Shown piece after piece: positions 1 through 7,299 of a DNA stretch of 64,000 nucleotides (its first letter is position 1; the number at the start of each line of letters is the position of its first letter). Source of the DNA: Planctomycetota bacterium (GTDB lineage Bacteria > Planctomycetota > UBA1135 > GCA-002686595); contig JACRIN010000042.1 in NCBI GenBank assembly GCA_016220085.1, forward strand, positions 1-64,000, written 5' to 3'. A program made the translations under genes and the position numbers. The notes beneath the pieces are model-generated. The model made no database searches. It was not told the origin of the DNA and worked only from the letters and a program-made list of their open reading frames with translations.

Positions 1-119
1 ACGGCCGGCGTCGCCTCCGCGGGCGTTGCGACGGTCGCCGCGACCGGCGCCGGCGCGGGTTCGATGGTGGACCGACACGCGGCGACGAGCACGAGGGCAA
101 GGACGGTGAGTTTGCGCAT
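1..119 (-). CDS. Lipoprotein, N-terminal fragment (runs off left edge)
   Basis: Reading leftwards from an ATG at 119, the product begins MRKLTVLALVLVAAC, a short basic n-region, a hydrophobic core and a lipobox-like VAAC. A proline/alanine-rich stretch follows, typical of the flexible linker after a lipidated cysteine. A strong Shine-Dalgarno AGGAGG lies about 5 bases before the ATG, one of the best in the window, which supports this start. The gene leaves the window after 39 codons, so its function cannot be called. It lies 68 bp downstream of the ankyrin gene on the same strand and may be co-transcribed with it. Confidence 0.7.
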   Translation of the reverse strand, partial: MRKLTVLALVLVAACRSTIEPAPAPVAATVATPAEATPA

Positions 120-187
120 GGGGACCTCCTGGAGCACGGGACGAAGGCGAGGCTACGCGCGGAGGGGTTCTCCGACAAGCCGACCGT

Positions 188-1276
188 TCACCGTCGTCGC
201 GGGGCCGGGCCGAGGAGCGCCACGAGCTCGCGTCGGCGGTGAACTCGCGCGAGGTCGAGCACCGAGAGCCCGTGGTCGTCCTTCGCGTTGCGATCGGCGC
301 CGGCGGCGAGCAGCGCGACGAAGAGCCGTTTGTTGCCGCGCGACGCGGCTTGGTGGAGCGCGGACCAACCGTCGGCTCCGCGCAAGCGCAGATCGACGCC
401 CTTTGCGATCAGCCAAAGCGCCTCCTCGACCCGGCCCCAGCGCACGAGCTCGTTCAAGATCGGCTTGCCGTCGTGTCGGGCCAGGTCGAGCTTCGCGCCG
501 TGCGCGAGCGCGAGTTCGGCCCACTCGCGGTTGTCGCGGAAGAACGATGCTTCGAAAACGCGGGTCGGGTCGGCGCCGCGCGCGAGCAGGAGCTCGAGCA
601 AGTTGCGTTGACCCGCATGGATCGCGAAGTAGACGACCGGCAACAGATGCGTGCGCTCGCGGACCTCGGCGTTCGGGTCGGCGCCGTGGTCGAGCAGCGT
701 GGTCGCGAGCGCGAGGAGCTCTTTCGCCGTCTTGGCGTCGTCTTCGCCGAGTCGGCTCGCCGCGGCGGCTGCAAGCGCGGTGAACGTGCTCGCGTCGCGG
801 GCGAGCGCGAGCTCGGGATCGCGCGCGAGTGCCCTCTCGACGCGTGCACGCTTGCCGAGCGCCGCGTCGGTGAGGAAGTCCTCCTTCGCGCCGGCGTCCA
901 GCAGCCGCGCGACGAGCTCGCGCTCGCCGGAGAACGCCGCGAGGAGCAGCGGCCGGACCGCGAGCCAGCTTCCGCCGAGCTCGAGGTCGACGCCATGATC
1001 GAGCAGCCGTTCGAGGCACTCGAGCTGCGCCGCGGGGGAACCGAGGCGCTCGGCGTGCGGCTCGGCTTGGATGACCGCGTGGATCGGCCGGTAGTTGCGC
1101 CAGAGCGCGTTCGGGTCGGCGCCGGCGTCGAGCAGGAGCTCGAGCACTTCGGCGCGGGCGAAGCGGGCCGCCTCGAGGACGACCTGGGGCTTCTTCGCGA
1201 ACTCGGGCCAACGCGAGATCGAACGGCGGGCGGCGGCGCGATCGTCGGCGCGGATCGCGTGGAGCAGCTCCTTCAT
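188..1276 (-). CDS. Ankyrin-repeat protein
   Basis: 362 residues starting MKELLHAIRADD. The reading frame stays open upstream to 1624, but that extension is low-complexity Arg/Pro/Ser and looks non-coding, so the ATG at 1276 is preferred. At least six ankyrin-type units are visible, with hallmarks such as LLLDAGADPN, LLDHGADPN, LLLARGADP and a final GWSALHQAASRGN unit. Ankyrin repeats mediate protein-protein contacts. No signal peptide, membrane segment or catalytic domain is present, so a cytoplasmic adaptor role is the most that can be inferred. The only linked gene in the same direction is the lipoprotein at the window edge. Confidence 0.85.
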   Translation of the reverse strand: MKELLHAIRADDRAAARRSISRWPEFAKKPQVVLEAARFARAEVLELLLDAGADPNALWRNYRPIHAVIQAEPHAERLGSPAAQLECLERLLDHGVDLELGGSWLAVRPLLLAAFSGERELVARLLDAGAKEDFLTDAALGKRARVERALARDPELALARDASTFTALAAAAASRLGEDDAKTAKELLALATTLLDHGADPNAEVRERTHLLPVVYFAIHAGQRNLLELLLARGADPTRVFEASFFRDNREWAELALAHGAKLDLARHDGKPILNELVRWGRVEEALWLIAKGVDLRLRGADGWSALHQAASRGNKRLFVALLAAGADRNAKDDHGLSVLDLARVHRRRELVALLGPAPRRR

Positions 1277-1739
1277 CCGCAGGAGTCTAGACGTTGGCCG
1301 CGAGCGGGCTGGGCCCGCGCGACTTGGGCGGCTGGACGTCCGATGGATCGCGGCGGTCGAGGTGTCGGACCTGCGGCGGGCGCCGGTCGGACTCGTCCGT
1401 TTCCCGCCGCGCCGTGGAGCGCAGGGTCCGAGGTCCGGACCCGCCGTCTTAGGAAAGCGGTTCAGTCGAGCGGTGCGATCGAGCGGTGCGATCGAGCTCG
1501 GCAACTCCTGCAACGTGCGCCGTGCGGTCGTGCACCCGACCGGCGCGAACCAGGACGGACGGTTTGGAGCGGCTGGATCGCGAGCTCGCGTCGGCCCCGC
1601 CGTTTCCGAATCCTGGGCAGACATTCGCAGATGAACGTCGTGTCGTACAGCTGCGGCACGGTAGCTGCTCTACTCGACCCAGCTTCCCGCCCACCCGAAT
1701 CGCTCGCGTCGCTTCCGTCCCGCCCCTCGGTCCCGATCC
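1277..1739. other. Intergenic region with a 13-bp direct duplication
   Basis: No convincing gene. It separates the ankyrin gene from a rightward small ORF. It holds two adjacent identical copies of GAGCGGTGCGATC (1468-1480 and 1481-1493) and a 7-bp-stem hairpin (1424-1430 with 1436-1442). No clear promoter boxes are visible. Confidence 0.4.
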
Positions 1740-1991
1740 ATGGCACACGCATCCGACGCCTTCTTGTTCGGCGCAGCGCTCTGCCTGATCTGCGCGCCCG
1801 CGCTGCTCAGCGGGAAGCTCGACGACTTCAGCGACGACGCGTTCGAGGTGCACGCAGCGAAGAGTGCGGTCCATCCGAGCCCCGCGGTGAAGCTGCAGCC
1901 CGCGCTGCCGATTCGCCCGGAGCTGCCGAAGGACGCGCGCGGCAACCCGCGTCTGCCGAAGCCCCGCTCGACTCCGTTCGACGGCCGCTGA
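1740..1991 (+). CDS. Small hypothetical protein with N-terminal hydrophobic segment
   Basis: 83 residues starting MAHASDAFLFG. Residues about 8-24 form a hydrophobic stretch that could be a signal anchor; the rest is charged, then proline-rich with PRLPKPRS near the end. I do not recognise a family. There is no obvious Shine-Dalgarno site. It converges on the WD40 gene with only 9 bp between the stops, a common arrangement for real genes, and its composition is less Arg-rich than shadow frames nearby. Coding status is uncertain. Confidence 0.4.
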   Translation: MAHASDAFLFGAALCLICAPALLSGKLDDFSDDAFEVHAAKSAVHPSPAVKLQPALPIRPELPKDARGNPRLPKPRSTPFDGR

Positions 1992-2000
1992 GTTCGGCGC

Positions 2001-3647
2001 CTAGTAGCGCCAGAGCACGAGCTCGACGCCCGCGAGCGACGCGCGGACCCGCTTGGGGTCGAAGAGTTCGTGGACGCGATCGACGAGCGGAATGCGCGGC
2101 GAGCGCACGGCTCGGTCGGTGACCGCCAGTCGCTCGACGGAGTTGGGAAGCGTCCCGAAGTGGCCTGACGCCGCCTGGATGAAGTCCTCACCATCGAGCT
2201 GCGGCCGAAACCAGAGCACGCGCCGACGCTCGAAGTCGAAGCCTGCGACGCCGAACGACCCCGCGACTGCGACGTGACCGCTTGCGTTGGCGCGCGGCGT
2301 GCGACCCAAGAGTGGTGCGGCGTAGTACGACCGGCCTGCGGTTGCGAGCTCGAGCGGATTGCCCGCGCAGCCCGGTGAGAACCAGACGCCGCGCGCCTCG
2401 CGGTCGGCGAGCAAACCGAGCGGCTCGCCCCAATGACCGTAGTGGTCGTCCGAGAACCAGAGGGTCTCGCCGTCCTCGGCGTCGAGCACTCCGATCGCGA
2501 TCCCGACCGCGGCCGCGAAGACCAAGCGCGTGCCATCCAGCGTGAAGACGAGCGAGTTGACGCTGCGAGCCTCGCCCCACATGTCCGGCGACATCGACCG
2601 CGCGCGGATCAGCTCGAAGGTCTTCGCATCCCACAATCGCACGCAACCGTCGGCGTGGCCGGTCGCGAGGCGCCGACCCTCGATGTCGAACGCGATGCAG
2701 AGGATCTTGGACGGTGTCGCGAGCATGCCTCGCACCGAGCCATCGCGCGGATCGTAGAAGCACACGTCGCTCTCTTCGCCGCGGGCGAGCATGGAACCAT
2801 CCGACGTCCAGGCGAGAATCGGAGCCCACGAGTTCGGCGCGGCGATCGGGAGCTCGACACTGCGATTCGAGTTTGCGTGCCACACGACGACGCGCCGATC
2901 GCGGGCTTGCATCGCCATGAACTCGCCCGTTGGGTCGTACTCGAGCCACACGCTGAATGCGTGCTCCGAATCTCGGAGCGGACCGAAGAACGGCCGAGTC
3001 ATCGCCATCTGCGCGGCGGAGTCGCACGTGTACTCGGAGAGCTCGCCCGCGGTGGTCATCACGGCGAATCGCGGAGCCGTCGGGTGCGCGGCGATCGCCC
3101 AGATGGCTCCATTCGCGCTCTCGAACTCGCACTCCATCGCGCCGGTGAGCAGGTCGAGCCTCTGCAGGCCGCCGCGCGCGTCACCGACGACGATGCACTT
3201 GCCCGGCAGCGACGTCTCCGCGTAGAGCCCACTCTGCGGTCGAGATTTCGGGTCCGCGGCTTCGCACGGAACGATCCAACGGAACTCGCTCAACAGCCGC
3301 GTCTCGATGTCCTCGCGGATCGCGCTCATCATCGCCTTGAAGCGCGGCTCGTCGCGCAGCGCCCCGAGATCCCCGTCCCATTCAGCGAGTGCGGCGTCGC
3401 GAAGGCCGAGGCGGCGCGCGTCCTCGAGCGCGGCAAAGGCTCGGTCGAGATCGCCCGAGCGCGCGGCGACGCAGGCGAGCGCGTAGGCGATCGTCGAACT
3501 CTCGGGCGCGAGCTCGCGACAGTGCTCGAAGCCGATCTGCGCGTCGTCGAGCCGGCCGGCGACCAACGCTCGATCCGCGGCGAGGTGCTCGCGCATGTAG
3601 GCGAGCGCGGCGTCGACGTCGGCCTGGGGGCAAGAGGTGAGGAGCAT
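2001..3647 (-). CDS. TPR/WD40-repeat protein (paralogue 1)
   Basis: 548 residues. Residues 1-110 are tetratricopeptide-like, alternating GRLDDA, ALACVAARSGDLDRAF and LEDARRLG segments and ending in a 'DLGALRDEPRFKAM' cap as in many TPR domains. The rest is a WD40-type beta-propeller with blades containing RLATGHADGCVRLWDAKTF. No signal peptide or enzymatic domain is seen; the role is probably scaffolding or binding. The upstream gene on the same strand (3709-5355) is a paralogue of exactly the same length, 61 bp away, so the two look like an old tandem duplication. The first and last segments are nearly identical between them, the propeller middle is not. No clear Shine-Dalgarno site precedes the ATG. 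Confidence 0.85.
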   Translation of the reverse strand: MLLTSCPQADVDAALAYMREHLAADRALVAGRLDDAQIGFEHCRELAPESSTIAYALACVAARSGDLDRAFAALEDARRLGLRDAALAEWDGDLGALRDEPRFKAMMSAIREDIETRLLSEFRWIVPCEAADPKSRPQSGLYAETSLPGKCIVVGDARGGLQRLDLLTGAMECEFESANGAIWAIAAHPTAPRFAVMTTAGELSEYTCDSAAQMAMTRPFFGPLRDSEHAFSVWLEYDPTGEFMAMQARDRRVVVWHANSNRSVELPIAAPNSWAPILAWTSDGSMLARGEESDVCFYDPRDGSVRGMLATPSKILCIAFDIEGRRLATGHADGCVRLWDAKTFELIRARSMSPDMWGEARSVNSLVFTLDGTRLVFAAAVGIAIGVLDAEDGETLWFSDDHYGHWGEPLGLLADREARGVWFSPGCAGNPLELATAGRSYYAAPLLGRTPRANASGHVAVAGSFGVAGFDFERRRVLWFRPQLDGEDFIQAASGHFGTLPNSVERLAVTDRAVRSPRIPLVDRVHELFDPKRVRASLAGVELVLWRY

Positions 3648-3708
3648 GATCGTGTTCCCGACTCTTGCCGCAGCGTCGGGAAACGCAACGGGTTGCCTTG
3701 CGCTTTCC

Positions 3709-5355
3709 TCACCTCCAAAGCACGAGCTCGACCCCCGCGAGCGAAGCGCGGACGCGCTTGGGGTCGAAAAGACTCGCCGCGAAGTCGGTCAGCGGCTCGC
3801 GACCGTGGTCTCGCATGTAGCGTTCGATGCAGAGCGTGCTGAGCGCGAGGGGGATCGTGCCGAAGTGTCCGGACTCGGCCTGCAACAACTCTTCGCCTTC
3901 GGTCCACGGCTTCGCCCACAAGACATGCCGACGCGCGACGTCGAAGCAGGTCACGCCGTACCAGGACGCGAATGCGACCCGCCCGCTCGGGTTGTTCCGC
4001 GGCGTCGAGCCGTGGAGCATCGGGACGCGAGCTCGGCCGTTCAAGCTGATCCCCTCCACGCAAGCACCGCCGCAGCCCATCGAGTACCAGACGTCGGAGG
4101 CGTCGCGGTTCAGCAGCAGGCCGACAGGCTCGCACCAGTGGCCGTCACCGTCCTCGGCCGCGCGGAGCACGGCGCAGGTCGACGACTCGACGACACCGAT
4201 CCCGATGGACTCGCACGTCGCGTACGCGAGTCGCGAACCGTCGAGCGTGAACGCTACCGAGTTCACGTCTCGCTCCTTGTCGAACGTTGACGGAGCGATA
4301 TGGACTTCGCCGACGGGCGCGAACGTGCGCGCGTCCCAGAGTCGCAGCGTCGCGTCGTCGTGACCCGTCGCGAGCCGCTCGCCCGTCGGGTCGAAACGCG
4401 CGCAGTAGATCGGTGACGGCGTCCCGAACCGGTAGAGCTCGGCGCCGTTCGTCGAGTCGTAGAGCGCGAGCTCGCACCCCTCGCGCCGCACGATCGCCGC
4501 GCCGTCGGCCGTCCACGCGAGATCCACGTACCACTCGTCGGGCTCGAGGCGCTCGAGCTCGAAGTGACGCGTGCCCTCCGAGCTCCAGACCGACGTCCGG
4601 TGCACATTGTCGCGAACGGCGACGCGCGAACCGTCGGGCGAGTACTCGAGGAAGCTGCGGAACGGGTACTGGGGTGAGTTCGACTCCCGCGGGAACGCGA
4701 AACCGCGTGCTCGCGGACGACTGTCGTCGGTGGAGAAGAACGAGAGCTCTCCGTTGACGGTGAGCACCACGAATTCGGACGCGCTCGGGTGCGTCGCGAT
4801 ACGCCACACGGACCCGTCCAAGGTCGCGTAGTCGCACTCGAACCCGCCGTCCGACTCTCGCAGGCGCTGAATGCGTCCTTGGGAGTTGCCGACGACCACG
4901 CAGCGACCAGTCACCGAGAAGTCGGCAGCCGTCGTGTGCGGGCCACGCTCGTCGCTGCTCGGAGGTTCCACCCGCCGACTGAGCCACGGGAAGCTCGGGA
5001 AGCCGGCGGGCTCGCTCAAGATGCGGAAGCCCGCGAGCAGGGGTTGCCAACGCGCGTCGCCGCGCAACGCCGCGAGGTCGGCGTCCCACTCGGCGAGCGC
5101 GGCGTCGCGGAAGCCGAGGCGGCGCGCGTCCTCGAGCGCGGCGAAGGCTCGGTCGAGATCGCCCGAGCGCGCGGCGACGCAGGCGAGCGCGTAGGCGATC
5201 GTCGAACTCTCGGGCGCGAGCTCGCCGCAGTGCTCGAAGCCGCTCCGCGCGTCGTCGAGCCTGCCGGCGACCAACGCCTGGTCGGCGGCGAGGTGCTCGC
5301 GGATGTAGGCGAGCGCGGCGGCCTCGGTGGTCTGAAACGTGGGTGTCACGAGCAT
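3709..5355 (-). CDS. TPR/WD40-repeat protein (paralogue 2)
   Basis: 548 residues when started at the ATG at 5355 (MLVTPTFQTTEAA). The frame is open to 5550 but that part is antisense to the next gene's upstream region and does not match the paralogue. The N-terminal 110 residues are TPR-like and almost identical to paralogue 1 (the tract ESSTIAYALACVAARSGDLD is shared). The propeller follows, with RLATGHDDATLRLWDARTF aligning with the corresponding blade. The last 20 residues (LFDPKRVRASLAGVELVLW...) are again the same in both. It is divergent from the membrane protein gene at 5550 and probably co-transcribed with paralogue 1. Function is unknown beyond a repeat-scaffold fold. Confidence 0.85.
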   Translation of the reverse strand: MLVTPTFQTTEAAALAYIREHLAADQALVAGRLDDARSGFEHCGELAPESSTIAYALACVAARSGDLDRAFAALEDARRLGFRDAALAEWDADLAALRGDARWQPLLAGFRILSEPAGFPSFPWLSRRVEPPSSDERGPHTTAADFSVTGRCVVVGNSQGRIQRLRESDGGFECDYATLDGSVWRIATHPSASEFVVLTVNGELSFFSTDDSRPRARGFAFPRESNSPQYPFRSFLEYSPDGSRVAVRDNVHRTSVWSSEGTRHFELERLEPDEWYVDLAWTADGAAIVRREGCELALYDSTNGAELYRFGTPSPIYCARFDPTGERLATGHDDATLRLWDARTFAPVGEVHIAPSTFDKERDVNSVAFTLDGSRLAYATCESIGIGVVESSTCAVLRAAEDGDGHWCEPVGLLLNRDASDVWYSMGCGGACVEGISLNGRARVPMLHGSTPRNNPSGRVAFASWYGVTCFDVARRHVLWAKPWTEGEELLQAESGHFGTIPLALSTLCIERYMRDHGREPLTDFAASLFDPKRVRASLAGVELVLWR

Positions 5356-5549
5356 CTGCGGAGTACGGGCGTGCTTGCCACGGCGCCTGCGAACGCAACG
5401 GTCCTCGCCGGTTTTCGGTGGCGAGCCGACCGGACGAGCGAGCGCGCCGGAACGCCGAACGGCCTGGGGCGAGCGTCGAATCGTCCGTGCACTGTCGCCG
5501 CCGTTTCCCCTGCGGTTCAGAAGTCGTCCGTAGCGGAAGTGATGCCCCA

Positions 5550-6146
5550 ATGCAGACTCGCAGTCGGCTCGAATCGTTTGCCCACCTCGCCGCGGTCATC
5601 GCGATCGTCGTCTCCCTGTGGTCCGTCCGAGGTCAACGGGACCTCGAGCACGAGTCGTACACGCAGACGCTCATTCACGACCAGTACGAGCTCTGTCGCG
5701 TCTTGGACGCGTTGCGCGTCGAACATCCGGAGATCAGTCACATGCTCGCCCTCCCGGCGCAGTCAGGCGACAAGGTCTGGGAGACCTACGAGCTCTTCGA
5801 ACGCGAGGTGCGGGCCCTCTTCGATCCGAAGGAGGATCTTGCTCGCTCGCGCGCCGCGCTCTACCTCCAGGAGCACGCGGTCGCATTGCACGTCGCCGAC
5901 ATCTACGAGCAAACGCTCTACCAGCACGAGCTCGCCAAGGACTCGGGCGATGACGCGCGAGCCGAGGTGCTCGAGATGCTCTGCAAGTACTACGAGGGTC
6001 GCATGCTCCGAAACCCGCGGCTGCGGTATCACTGGGACCACGGCGTCTCCGACATGATGGAGACGTCGACGCGCATTCGATACGACCACAACGTCCGCGA
6101 GGCGTACCCCGACGATCCCGTCGACGCGACCTCGCCGCTCGAGTGA
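5550..6146 (+). CDS. Small membrane-anchored protein of unknown function
   Basis: 198 residues from the ATG at 5550 (MQTRSRLESF). Upstream codons in frame overlap the divergent WD40 gene's leader and look non-coding. Residues about 10-26 (AHLAAVIAIVVSLWSV) form one membrane helix near the N-terminus. The remaining soluble part is rich in acidic residues and in Tyr/His, with many predicted helices (ETYELFEREVRALFD, LYLQEHAVALHVADIY). No known domain is recognised. The gene converges on the acyltransferase gene, whose stop lies 16 bp away. Confidence 0.7.
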   Translation: MQTRSRLESFAHLAAVIAIVVSLWSVRGQRDLEHESYTQTLIHDQYELCRVLDALRVEHPEISHMLALPAQSGDKVWETYELFEREVRALFDPKEDLARSRAALYLQEHAVALHVADIYEQTLYQHELAKDSGDDARAEVLEMLCKYYEGRMLRNPRLRYHWDHGVSDMMETSTRIRYDHNVREAYPDDPVDATSPLE

Positions 6147-6162
6147 CTGCTGGCCGACGCTT

Positions 6163-7164
6163 TCAGCGCCGCATCGACAGCACGATGCCCGAGTCGCCCT
6201 CGTGGGCCTTCGCGAAGTCGGTGCGCGACGTCAGGCCGTGCCAGCCTTCGGCGATCAGGATCTGGCCGCACACGCCGCCGAGCGTGTTGCCCGGGCCGGG
6301 GAGGACCAGGTGCTCGGGCGCGTGTTCGCGCAGCGCGACGCGGACGCTCTTCGAGAAGTCGTAGGGCTCGACGATCTGGTTGCCGAACGTGTAGTCGCGC
6401 AGCGCTTGCGCCGACGCCGACCACGGCGAGTGGCGCACTCCGCGGCCGTCGATCAATGTCATCGACGGGCGGTGGAACTCGAGCTTGGCGAGCCGTTCCC
6501 TCGCGCGCGCGGCGACCGGGGCGCACAGTTGCGTGTGATACGGCCCGTGCTGCATCAGGCGGAACGGGTACGGCGTCGAGCCGAGCTTGATCGAGGGCAA
6601 TGCGCGCAGCAGATGCGTCATGCCGCTCTCGGTGCCGGCGAGCACCGCGTAGCCGCCGAGCTCGATCGATGGAAACGCCTCGCCGTTGGAGTTCGCGAGC
6701 GCCGCTGCGACCGTCGCGCGCCGCTCGGGATCCGGCCGCCACTCGTCGTCGATCGTCGGATAGATCACCTGGCCGCCGCCGGTCTCGCTCGCGGCTTCCT
6801 GTTGGAGGATCGCCATCTCCTGCACCAATCGGAAGCCGTCGTCGAACGAGAGCGCGCCGCCGACCGCGAGCGCCGTGTACCAGCCCATCGAATTGCCGGT
6901 GACGCACGTGACTTCGTGCAGTTTCGCCGCGCCCGCCGCGTCGAGCATCGTCACGAGCCAGATCAGCGGCGACACGTTCGCGGGCGCGAGGTGCAGGCGC
7001 TGGTCGAACTTCGGCGCGTGGTCGAGCGAGACGAGCGATTGCAGCCCGTACTCCTCGCGCAGCGCTTCGGCGCGCGACACGAACGGATGGTCGGGCGGCA
7101 GCGAGCGGAGCGCGCGCTCGGTGTACGAGCCGCGGCCAGGGCAGAGGATCGCGATGCGGCTCAT
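6163..7164 (-). CDS. FabD-like acyltransferase (malonyltransferase fold)
   Basis: 333 residues. The N-terminus IAILCPGRGSYT matches the PGQGS start of FabD and polyketide acyltransferase domains. The nucleophile elbow is GNSMGWY near residue 90, in place of the usual GHSLGE. The catalytic His is in HGPYHTQL near residue 207, in place of SAPFHS. The C-terminus has PGPGNTLGGVCGQ. Such enzymes move an acyl group from CoA to a carrier protein through an acyl-Ser. Substrate cannot be inferred: the Trp after GNSMG is unusual. The start is the ATG at 7164 (a GTG two codons upstream is possible). That ATG overlaps the stop of a mini-ORF array, which links it to the upstream 2-oxoacid dehydrogenase gene; probably one operon. 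Confidence 0.8.
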   Translation of the reverse strand: MSRIAILCPGRGSYTERALRSLPPDHPFVSRAEALREEYGLQSLVSLDHAPKFDQRLHLAPANVSPLIWLVTMLDAAGAAKLHEVTCVTGNSMGWYTALAVGGALSFDDGFRLVQEMAILQQEAASETGGGQVIYPTIDDEWRPDPERRATVAAALANSNGEAFPSIELGGYAVLAGTESGMTHLLRALPSIKLGSTPYPFRLMQHGPYHTQLCAPVAARARERLAKLEFHRPSMTLIDGRGVRHSPWSASAQALRDYTFGNQIVEPYDFSKSVRVALREHAPEHLVLPGPGNTLGGVCGQILIAEGWHGLTSRTDFAKAHEGDSGIVLSMRR

Positions 7165-7196
7165 GCGCACACCGCCTTCACGTGTCCGCGCTTCAT
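7161..7196 (-). CDS. Mini-ORF 3 of the ATGA relay (11 codons)
   Basis: Peptide MKRGHVKAVCA. Its ATG overlaps the stop of mini-ORF 2 and its own TGA overlaps the ATG of the acyltransferase gene (ATGA at both ends). It could serve translational re-initiation rather than make a functional peptide. Whether it is translated is unknown. Confidence 0.3.
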   Translation of the reverse strand: MKRGHVKAVCA

Positions 7197-7228
7197 GGGC
7201 ACATCGCCTTCACGTGTTCGCACCTCAT
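7193..7228 (-). CDS. Mini-ORF 2 of the ATGA relay (11 codons)
   Basis: Peptide MRCEHVKAMCP. It starts inside the ATGA that stops mini-ORF 1 and stops inside the ATGA that starts mini-ORF 3. It is one 32-bp repeat unit long. Translation is unproven. Confidence 0.3.
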   Translation of the reverse strand: MRCEHVKAMCP

Positions 7229-7299
7229 GCGCACACCGCTTTCACGTGCGCGCACTTCATACGCACACCGCCTTCACGCTCCACGTGCGCGCACCTCAT
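7225..7299 (-). CDS. Mini-ORF 1 of the ATGA relay (24 codons)
   Basis: Peptide of 24 residues beginning MRCAHVEREGG. It spans a 39-bp and a 32-bp repeat unit; the 7-bp-longer first unit (39 is a multiple of three) keeps the frame open through two units. Its ATG overlaps the TGA of the E1 gene. Confidence 0.3.
   Translation of the reverse strand: MRCAHVEREGGVRMKCAHVKAVCA

Larger units (their letters stand above)
7165..7299 (-). repeat. 32-bp tandem repeat between E1 and acyltransferase genes
   Basis: Four direct units at 7165-7196, 7197-7228, 7229-7260 (32 bp each) and 7261-7299 (39 bp, with 7 extra bases). Each carries an ATG at its start on the minus strand, a CACGTGAA core and a GTGTGCGCATGA end. 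The end matches the last codons of the E1 gene (AAGGTGTGCGCATGA), so the array probably arose by repeated duplication of the E1 stop/start junction. Since 32 is 3n-1, each unit shifts the frame so that the TGA of one unit overlaps the ATG of the next. Confidence 0.9.
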
